A DNA stretch of 7,364 bases from an uncultured Mycoplasmatota bacterium (GTDB taxonomy: Bacteria > Bacillota_I > Bacilli_A > Mycoplasmatales > Mycoplasmoidaceae). A program made the position numbers and the translations under genes. Positions 1-5,715 of this stretch are shown here, one piece after another. The stretch lies in NCBI GenBank assembly GCA_949527715.1, contig CATEWF010000051.1:1-7364 (forward strand), read 5' to 3'. The notes under the pieces are model-generated. The model ran no database searches. It was not told the origin of the DNA and worked only from the letters and a program-made list of their open reading frames with translations. Positions within the stretch are counted from its first letter, which is position 1. Each line of letters begins with the position of its first letter.

Positions 1-19
1 AATTTAAAATTAAATAATA

Positions 20-3000
20 ATGGCTAATACGACAAATAATAGTGCAAGACAAGTGCATGTAAGTCCAGGTATATATACTAAAGAAACTGATTTATCTTAT
101 GCAGCAAAATCTCTTGGTATAACTACCCTTGGTGTTGTAGGTGAAACTGTAAAAGGTCCTGCATTTCAGCCTATTATGGTTGATAGTTGGAGAACATACC
201 AAAACTACTTTGGTGGAACAAATACAGAAAAATTCCGTGGAAGTCAGTATCCAAAATACGAATTACCATATATTGCTAAGTCATACTTAGATGAATCTAA
301 ACAATTACAAGTATGTAGAGTTTTAGGTTTATCTGGTACAAATGCAGGTGCTGCATGGATTATTGCAGCAAAAGGCGAAAAAGAGGGTGTTTATACAAGC
401 GAAAAACCTTTGGTTATCGCAGTTTTGCGTTCTCGTGGTGAGCATAAAAAAGCAGCCTTTTTAGAAGCGGCTAATCCTGATGCTGGTATATGTGAAGATG
501 TATATGAATATGATAAATTAGTTTATTATGCTAAAGATGTACATGTAATACCTAGTAAAGACCTTAACTTGAATGATGAATGTAATACAGTATTTAATAC
601 ATCTGAAAATAAATTCACTATGGATGTATTAAACTATGGTACTTTTACATTAGTAGTTACCACTAACGAAGATGTGGAGAAGAAATATTCTGTTACATTA
701 AATCCAAAAGATAAAAACTATATTCTAAATGTTTTAGGTAGCGACCCTGAAAATGGCGATTCTGAAATTTATGTAGAAGAATTATATGATGTAGCAATAC
801 AACAACTAATCGAAAGAGGATTGTTAGACGAATTAGCATTTGCGAAGGAAGCCGCCGCTAAAAAAGAATACAAACTTTTCACATATAAAGATATTAAAAC
901 TGTTCCTTCACATAAACCAGTATTCGATTTATTGACTGAAGATGAAAGTATGTTGTCTAGAAAATATGTAGGAAGAAGATATTTGTATTCAAGTGCTATT
1001 TCAATAAATAATGAAAACGGTAAATCTCTTAAAGTTCATATTTCAAGTGATAAGGGAAAAAGTTGGATACAAGTAGAAGGTATTGTAGGACACATCTATA
1101 CAGTTGTTCCTTATACTAAATCTGATGGTACAAGAGTATTCTACTATGGTGAATATGTTTCTGAAGAAAATAATAATAATGATGATACATCTTTTGAATA
1201 TAAGGCGATAGATAATAATACTAAAACTTATTATCCTTCATTAGAGAATAACTTCAAAACAGAATATCTCAAAAGTGAACATAAAGTAGATGAAAAAACA
1301 AGAGTGTTCGATGATGCAGTAGAGGTATTGAGTGATAATTTAGTTTATATTGCTGTTGAGGATAAAAATGACAAATCTATTGAAGTTAGACCTATTACTT
1401 TAGATTTGAATAATTACAAGGAGCAATACAGATTTGCTTCTACCCCTTGGATAGTTTCTGAAATGAAAGGTTCTGCCGAACATGTAGAATTGACTAAATT
1501 ATTCAGATTCCATACTATTTCAGATGGTAGCAGTTCAAATACAGAAGTAAAAGTTTCATTGGCGAATATTGACCCAGATAACGGTACATTTGATGTATTA
1601 GTTCGTAGTTTTTATGATACTGATGCTTCACCTATTGTATTAGAACGTTATACACAATGTAACTTAATACCAGGTTCACCTAACTATATTGCATTAAAAA
1701 TCGGTTCTACTGATGAAAGTTATGAAACAAAATCAAATTATATAACGGTAGAAGTTAATGAAACTGATAAAACAAAATTATCAATTCCAGCAGGTTTCTT
1801 AGGCTACCCTGTACGTTGTTTTGATGGAACTATTGTTATTGAAGATGGTGAACAACCTAAATTAACTAAGCCATACTTCCAATATAATACTAATGTCGAT
1901 AGTGAAATCAGAATCAACAAACAATACTTTGGTATATCTGATATGACTGGTATTGATGAAGATATTTTAAGATATAAAGGCGTTGAAGCGTATAACGAGT
2001 TACCTGAAGGATTATCACCTTGTTTCCACTTAGACTCACGTATCCTTGAACAATCAGAAAAATCTGACGTATTAGTGCAGACAGTAACAGTTGATGGTGT
2101 TGAATATGATGATTGGGTAACTGTTGGCAAAGGTAACGTAACAGACTTTGGTATTGAACCAAGAATCGGTAGTGAAGATGTTATGATTAACACTATTTAT
2201 GAGGACAAACGTTATCGTAAATTTACTGTAGCATTCTACGGTGGATGGGATGGATGGGATTATTATCGTTCTCAACGTACTAATACTGACGAATTTACAT
2301 ATACTAAATATCGTGGAAACTTAAACAGAATTAGCGGTGAAGGCATTAGTTTCTCTGTAATTAGAGATAGTGAAGCATACGGCTTTGATAATGACGTTAA
2401 AGCGATAAATTCAGACTATTATGCATATTTATCAGCAATTAGACAGTTTGCTAACCCAAAATCAATTGACATTAATATTTTAGCAACTCCTGGTATTGAT
2501 TATGTTAATAATAAAGGACTTGTTGATGAAACAATTGAAATGGTAGAAACAGAACGTGCCGATTCAGTTTATGTGGTAACAACTCCTGATAAACCATCTG
2601 GTGCAAGTGATAGCATATCTGAAATGTACACACCAGAGGATGTAGTTGCTAACTTAGAAGATAGTGAAATTGACAGTAACTATACTTGTACATTCTATCC
2701 TTGGGTAAAATATTATGACCAAGACAATAGTCAATATATTTATCTTCCTGTAACAAAAGACATTGTTAGAAACTTTGCTTATACAGATAATACAACATAT
2801 CCTTGGTTTGCAGCAGCAGGTTGGAACAGAGGTACTGTATATGGTGTTAAATCTAAAAAAAGTCTTAAACTGAATGAACAAGATGAATTATATAATGGAA
2901 GAATTAACTTTATAAATTCTTTCCCTGATGAAGGTATGAAGTTGTGGGGTGATAAGAACTTACAGGTTCGTGAAAGTCAAATGAATAGAATTTCAAAACG

Positions 3001-3295
3001 TAGATTATTAGTACGCATAAGAAAATTACTTTCAATTGCTTGTATCGGTTTATTGTTTGACCCAAATGATAATTCTACTGTTAAATCATTTAAATCTGCC
3101 GTTGAACCTATCTTACAAGATATTGTTTCAAAACGTGGTTTAACTGATTTCAGAATTGAAGTTGATGATAGCCAAGAGGCAAGAGATAGATTGGAATTAC
3201 CAGCAAAAATTTATCTTAAATTACAGCCTAATCTGGAATACATAACTATTGATATGATCATCACACCTAGCGGAGCTTCATTTGATGATATTTAA
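20..3295 (+). CDS. Contractile tail sheath protein (T4 gp18-like), enlarged
   Basis: Main subunit of the contractile tail sheath, which stacks around the tail tube and shortens to drive the tube into the host. The N-terminus (SPGIYTKETD near residue 15, then GPAFQ) corresponds to SPGIELKET and GPAFQ of T4 gp18 as I remember it. Conserved blocks follow: TPWIVSE (475-481), GTFDVLV (522-528), SPNYI (553-557), GGWDGWD (741-747), ILATPGIDY (820-828), GWNRG (934-938; T4 GYNRG), WGDKNLQ to RISKRRLLVR (976-999; T4 DRINVRRL) and a C-terminal EYITIDMI...GASFDD (T4 NYITLNFV...GADFDE). At 1091 residues it is far longer than T4 gp18 (659). The excess lies mainly in about residues 115-470, which match no core block I know and include an Asn/Asp-rich linker (384-389) and a single Asp-box (342-349). 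The ATG at 20 fits the family N-terminus; no Shine-Dalgarno sequence precedes it. A terminator follows directly. The family call is very secure. Confidence 0.97.
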   Translation: MANTTNNSARQVHVSPGIYTKETDLSYAAKSLGITTLGVVGETVKGPAFQPIMVDSWRTYQNYFGGTNTEKFRGSQYPKYELPYIAKSYLDESKQLQVCRVLGLSGTNAGAAWIIAAKGEKEGVYTSEKPLVIAVLRSRGEHKKAAFLEAANPDAGICEDVYEYDKLVYYAKDVHVIPSKDLNLNDECNTVFNTSENKFTMDVLNYGTFTLVVTTNEDVEKKYSVTLNPKDKNYILNVLGSDPENGDSEIYVEELYDVAIQQLIERGLLDELAFAKEAAAKKEYKLFTYKDIKTVPSHKPVFDLLTEDESMLSRKYVGRRYLYSSAISINNENGKSLKVHISSDKGKSWIQVEGIVGHIYTVVPYTKSDGTRVFYYGEYVSEENNNNDDTSFEYKAIDNNTKTYYPSLENNFKTEYLKSEHKVDEKTRVFDDAVEVLSDNLVYIAVEDKNDKSIEVRPITLDLNNYKEQYRFASTPWIVSEMKGSAEHVELTKLFRFHTISDGSSSNTEVKVSLANIDPDNGTFDVLVRSFYDTDASPIVLERYTQCNLIPGSPNYIALKIGSTDESYETKSNYITVEVNETDKTKLSIPAGFLGYPVRCFDGTIVIEDGEQPKLTKPYFQYNTNVDSEIRINKQYFGISDMTGIDEDILRYKGVEAYNELPEGLSPCFHLDSRILEQSEKSDVLVQTVTVDGVEYDDWVTVGKGNVTDFGIEPRIGSEDVMINTIYEDKRYRKFTVAFYGGWDGWDYYRSQRTNTDEFTYTKYRGNLNRISGEGISFSVIRDSEAYGFDNDVKAINSDYYAYLSAIRQFANPKSIDINILATPGIDYVNNKGLVDETIEMVETERADSVYVVTTPDKPSGASDSISEMYTPEDVVANLEDSEIDSNYTCTFYPWVKYYDQDNSQYIYLPVTKDIVRNFAYTDNTTYPWFAAAGWNRGTVYGVKSKKSLKLNEQDELYNGRINFINSFPDEGMKLWGDKNLQVRESQMNRISKRRLLVRIRKLLSIACIGLLFDPNDNSTVKSFKSAVEPILQDIVSKRGLTDFRIEVDDSQEARDRLELPAKIYLKLQPNLEYITIDMIITPSGASFDDI

Positions 3296-3313
3296 TGGTA
3301 TATTAAACTAAAT

Positions 3314-3353
3314 AATAGGAGAGGTTAATAAATTTAATCTCTCTTATTTTTTT
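3314..3353 (+). terminator. Intrinsic terminator after the sheath gene
   Basis: The arm GAGAGGTTAA (3319-3328) pairs with TTAATCTCTC (3334-3343) around a five-base TAAAT loop, with one G-U pair. The stem can extend outward through 3314-3318 and 3344-3348. A run of seven T (3347-3353) follows at once. It lies 18 bases after the sheath stop, where an end of transcription is expected. Pairing was done by hand, without a folding energy. Confidence 0.85.
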
Positions 3354-3354
3354 A

Positions 3355-3380
3355 TATTATAAGATATTTATATATAAGAA
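3355..3380 (+). promoter_or_regulatory. Promoter-like element, copy 1, before the small gene at 3401
   Basis: TATTATAAG followed by ATATTTATATATAA (3355-3377) recurs at 3802-3825 with only one extra G between the two blocks. It sits just after a terminator and about 20 bases before the next ATG, the place for a new transcription start. The end of the motif (TATAAGAA, 3373-3380) resembles the T4 late promoter octamer TATAAATA at six of eight positions. That it is a promoter is inferred from repetition and position; A/T-rich sequence makes chance likeness a real risk. Confidence 0.5.
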
Positions 3381-3400
3381 ACTTTAATAATTTATTTTTT

Positions 3401-3772
3401 ATGAAAAAAGAATTAAAAGAAATTATAACTGAAATGAAATTAATGCTTAATGAAAATCCAACACTTACATTGGAAAATTTTATTATGCCAGAAAGTTTTG
3501 ATAGTGATTTTTCTGAAAATGATACATTTACAGATGAGAACGGTTATAAAGATGTACCACAAATAAATCAACCGAAAGATAAAGTTGAAGAACCAATAGA
3601 AAATAAAATTAGTGGTATTGAAAAAGAATTAACACAGATTAGAAAAATTGCTCTTAATGTTATTACCAGATTGGCAGACCAACCATCAAGTGAACAATAT
3701 ATATTAATGAAAAAGATATGGAATACTGTTGATAAGGCAATTGAAAATGGTAATGAAAAATCAATGGAATAA
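3401..3772 (+). CDS. Unrecognised 123-residue protein between sheath and tube genes
   Basis: I do not recognise this family. The protein has three visible parts. Residues 1-17 are a charged helix-like segment (MKKELKEIITEMKLML). About 25-65 is an acidic, probably disordered stretch rich in Asp, Glu, Asn and Ser. About 66-118 is helical and probably coiled-coil, with IEKELTQIRKIALNVITRLAD and then LMKKIWNTVDKAIE. It has no signal peptide, membrane segment or cysteine. The start ATG at 3401 follows a T-rich leader without a Shine-Dalgarno sequence. The gene sits between the terminator of the sheath gene and the tube gene, each of the last two genes having its own copy of the promoter-like element, so late co-expression with tail proteins is likely. 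A tail-assembly helper or minor virion protein is possible from context alone. Confidence 0.8.
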   Translation: MKKELKEIITEMKLMLNENPTLTLENFIMPESFDSDFSENDTFTDENGYKDVPQINQPKDKVEEPIENKISGIEKELTQIRKIALNVITRLADQPSSEQYILMKKIWNTVDKAIENGNEKSME

Positions 3773-3801
3773 ATATTTTTATTAAATCATAATAAAATTG
3801 T

Positions 3802-3828
3802 TATTATAAGGATATTTATATATAAATA
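3802..3828 (+). promoter_or_regulatory. Promoter-like element, copy 2, before the tail tube gene
   Basis: TATTATAAG, one G, then ATATTTATATATAA (3802-3825) repeats the element at 3355-3377. Here the 3' end reads TATAAATA (3821-3828), an exact match to the T4 late promoter octamer, and lies 23 bases before the tube ATG at 3852. Both copies are also followed by AGAAACT, immediately in copy 1 and after about 16 extra bases here. Repetition and position support a promoter. Use of a T4-like late sigma factor is inference only, since no such gene is in view. Confidence 0.55.
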
Positions 3829-3851
3829 AAAAATAATATTTAGAAACTAAT

Positions 3852-4337
3852 ATGGATCTTTTACTAAAAGCCCCTATCGAATATGAACCACTAAGAAAGA
3901 ATAGATTTTTACTTCGTTTTCCGTCAGATTTAGGAATACAATCTTGGTGGGTAGCAAGTGCTTCAAGACCTACAATTACTATGGGTGAAACAGAAATACC
4001 TTTTATTAATACTTCAACATGGGTCGTTGGACGTTATATATGGGAACAATTAAATGTTACACTTCGTGACCCAATTGGTCCGTCTGCAAGTCAAGCAGTA
4101 ATGGAATGGATACGTTTGGCATCCGAATCTGTAACAGGTAGACAAGGTTACGCAGTTGCATACAAAAGAGATTTAATTCTTGAAATGCTTGACCCAACAG
4201 GTGTTGTTGTTTCACAATGGATTATAAAAAATGCAATGCCAGTTGTAGGTAATTTTGGAGACCTTTCATATGACGATGATGCTCTTGCAACAATTGAATT
4301 AACTATTAGACCTGATTATTGTATATTAAGTTTCTAA
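3852..4337 (+). CDS. Tail tube protein (T4 gp19-like)
   Basis: Subunit of the inner tail tube, which forms hexameric rings inside the sheath and conducts DNA at infection. At 161 residues it is almost exactly the length of T4 gp19 (about 163). The N-terminal signature of the gp19 family is clear: a short lead, then NRFLLRFPSDLG (17-28), QSWWVASASRPTI (30-42) and an aromatic/Trp-rich beta section through YIWEQLNVTLRDP. The C-terminal beta strand ATIELTIRPDYCILSF is also typical. The protein is predicted mostly beta, with one helix near SQAVMEWIRLASES. The gene ends in tandem stops (TAATAA) and is followed by a strong terminator. It carries its own promoter-like element upstream, so it can be made in the large amounts needed to match the sheath. 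Start choice is unambiguous; no Shine-Dalgarno sequence is visible. Confidence 0.95.
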   Translation: MDLLLKAPIEYEPLRKNRFLLRFPSDLGIQSWWVASASRPTITMGETEIPFINTSTWVVGRYIWEQLNVTLRDPIGPSASQAVMEWIRLASESVTGRQGYAVAYKRDLILEMLDPTGVVVSQWIIKNAMPVVGNFGDLSYDDDALATIELTIRPDYCILSF

Positions 4338-4360
4338 TAATCAGTTTGTAGTAAAAATTT

Positions 4361-4406
4361 AAGTTTGTTTTTAAACTTGTTTATAGTTTAAGGACAAACT
4401 TTTTTT
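4361..4406 (+). terminator. Strong intrinsic terminator after the tail tube gene
   Basis: A hairpin with a 17-base-pair stem: 4361-4377 pairs with 4385-4401 (AAGTTTGT with ACAAACTT at the base, AAACT with AGTTT at the tip, two T-G pairs in between) around a seven-base loop (4378-4384). The T run 4400-4406 overlaps and follows the base of the stem. It starts 24 bases after the tube stop codon. This separates the abundant tube transcript from the nuclease gene downstream. Confidence 0.9.
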
Positions 4407-4440
4407 GTGTTTTATAATTTAAAATAATTAAAAAATGCAA

Positions 4441-4463
4441 TAATTATTTAATATTAATAATTA
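4441..4463. repeat. Short A/T-only inverted repeat before the nuclease gene
   Basis: TAATTATT (4441-4448) and AATAATTA (4456-4463) are perfect inverted arms around a seven-base spacer, ending seven bases before the nuclease ATG at 4471. It could hide the start in an RNA hairpin or be a protein-binding site. The arms contain no G or C, however, and such repeats arise by chance in DNA of this composition. Confidence 0.3.
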
Positions 4464-4470
4464 CTTTTAT

Positions 4471-5037
4471 ATGAAACAACCAATAAAAGGTCAAGGAAAA
4501 ATTAAAAGAAAAAAACCAAAAGCATATAAAAAATATAATCCATTTAACTTAGAGCATAAGGACAATAAACAGTACGGTACATCAAAATTGGAACGTGATT
4601 TTGCACGTGATTTTCTTGATGCAAATGGCATTATATATATTTATCAGTTTGAAGCCAAAGAAATTGGACGTTTTTTTGATTTTGCCATTACCTCTTATAA
4701 AAAGAGTTATCTTATGGAAGAAAAAGATGGAATTAAATGTGTTAATCAAAATGATAAAAGTTTTGAAGTGTCTTTTTTAATAGAAGTAGATGGCGATTAT
4801 TGGCATTCTAATCCTGAAAAATTTAAAGATAAAAAATTAACTCCGACACAAAAACATAATTTATTTGTTGATAAATTAAAAGACCAATACGCAGGAATGC
4901 ATTGTGTTCCATTGGTAAGAATATGGGAAAACGATATTAGAAACAATCCTCAAAAAGTTCTTGAGGAATTAAAAAAATATATAGCAATTGGTGAAAAAAA
5001 GAGAAAAATATTAGAAAATAGACGTATGCCACATTAA
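4471..5037 (+). CDS. Free-standing nuclease, Vsr/EDxHD-like (PD-(D/E)XK superfamily), putative homing endonuclease
   Basis: Predicted DNA endonuclease of 188 residues. The first 22 residues are strongly basic and may contact DNA. The core then shows the order expected of Vsr-like and phage EDxHD nucleases: SKLERDF with E41, RFFDF with D70, IEVDGDYWHSNP with E105, D107 and H112, then QKHNLFVDKLKDQYA (127-141) and a final LVRIWENDI strand-helix (148-156). The DYWHSNP block is comparable to the FWHxHP part of Vsr mismatch endonucleases. No separate DNA-recognition domain follows the core; only a basic tail (176-188) does. The gene stands alone between the tube terminator and an unknown gene, with gaps on both sides. 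This is typical of mobile homing-endonuclease genes that spread between related phages, though a resident repair or host-DNA-degrading role is possible. Fold and nuclease activity are fairly secure; homing is inferred. Confidence 0.82.
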   Translation: MKQPIKGQGKIKRKKPKAYKKYNPFNLEHKDNKQYGTSKLERDFARDFLDANGIIYIYQFEAKEIGRFFDFAITSYKKSYLMEEKDGIKCVNQNDKSFEVSFLIEVDGDYWHSNPEKFKDKKLTPTQKHNLFVDKLKDQYAGMHCVPLVRIWENDIRNNPQKVLEELKKYIAIGEKKRKILENRRMPH

Positions 5038-5117
5038 ATTAAAATTTTTCTTAACAAAATTGAAAATAAAATAATAAATAATTATATTAAAGTTAAATAA
5101 CTATATAATTTCATATT

Positions 5118-5708
5118 ATGAAGGGAATATTATATATACCATATGCTAATAGTAGTTGTGTGAAAGATTTTACATATGACAAACCATTGACAAGTGAACA
5201 ATATGTAAAAATGGAAACAAAAGAGTACAATGACCATAAAAATGGTGTTGATACTATGATGGTAACAAGATATGGAAATAATATGTCATATAATTCATAC
5301 AATAAAAGAAAATTTAATTATAAAAAACAAAGTTATGAATTTTTTGAATGCGATTGCATTGTACTAAATGATGATGGTAAACCACAAACATTATTTGAAT
5401 TGGTTAATCACGAAAAAGAACAAGAACCATTTGTTTTAATCTTAAATTTAAATGAAAAAAAATTAACCGATGATGCTGATATTGAGACGGAAATTAAAAA
5501 ATGGATTAGTGATAGCACAAAAGTAAAAAATTGTAAAAGATTAAGTGATGTTGAGGTTATGTACCATTTACCTAAAAAAGATTTCAAATTAAAGGTAGAT
5601 AATCGGATATGCGTATTAAAAGATTGCAAATTTCTAAAAATAATGAGTAGTGTGTCTTATAATGTATTTGCAATGATGATAAGTAAAATAACATTTGTTA
5701 AAGAATAA
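5118..5708 (+). CDS. Unrecognised 196-residue protein in the tail module
   Basis: I do not recognise this protein. It is Lys-rich, with alternating hydrophobic stretches that suggest a mostly beta fold: GILYIPYA (3-10), YEFFECDCIVLND (about 73-85), EPFVLILNLN and a C-terminal CKFLKIMSSVSYNVFAMMISKITFV. A helix-like charged stretch (DADIETEIKKWISDSTKV) lies between. It has several cysteines, including C14, C78 and C80, but no clear metal-site spacing. No signal peptide or convincing membrane span is seen. The ATG at 5118 follows 80 bases of A/T-rich spacer. The stop lies seven bases before the next gene's ATG, so it is very probably co-transcribed with the gp26-like gene. A baseplate, tail-completion or assembly role is a guess from position; the sequence alone gives no function. 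Confidence 0.82.
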   Translation: MKGILYIPYANSSCVKDFTYDKPLTSEQYVKMETKEYNDHKNGVDTMMVTRYGNNMSYNSYNKRKFNYKKQSYEFFECDCIVLNDDGKPQTLFELVNHEKEQEPFVLILNLNEKKLTDDADIETEIKKWISDSTKVKNCKRLSDVEVMYHLPKKDFKLKVDNRICVLKDCKFLKIMSSVSYNVFAMMISKITFVKE

Positions 5709-5715
5709 GAGATAT

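Noticed and set aside
1804..2193. 129-codon open frame on the - strand
   Set aside because: It lies wholly inside the conserved sheath gene and its product is a Ser/Leu/Ile-rich shadow without a recognisable domain.
3768..3783. AATAAATATTTTTATT as a terminator of the 123-residue gene
   Set aside because: Only a weak A/T stem of about six pairs with no following T run; transcription probably continues into the tube gene.
4412..4420. TATAATTT as a promoter for the nuclease gene
   Set aside because: The gene needs some promoter after the terminator, but this short A/T string has no partner box and does not match the repeated element.
4595..4780. 61-codon + strand frame inside the nuclease gene
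   Set aside because: It overlaps the catalytic core of the nuclease in another frame and has no features of its own.
5102..5109. TATATAAT as a -10 box for the 196-residue gene
   Set aside because: Such strings are common in this A/T-rich spacer, it ends only eight bases before the ATG, and it lacks the rest of the repeated promoter-like element.
5118..5708. Naming the 196-residue protein as T4 gp53 because of similar length and neighbourhood
   Set aside because: I see no shared motif; length alone is not evidence.
5695..5715. In-frame TTG start adding seven residues (MLKNKRY) to the gp26-like protein
   Set aside because: It lies inside the preceding gene, while ATG 5716 is just after that gene's stop and gives a sensible N-terminus (MDDKTLLTPEE).
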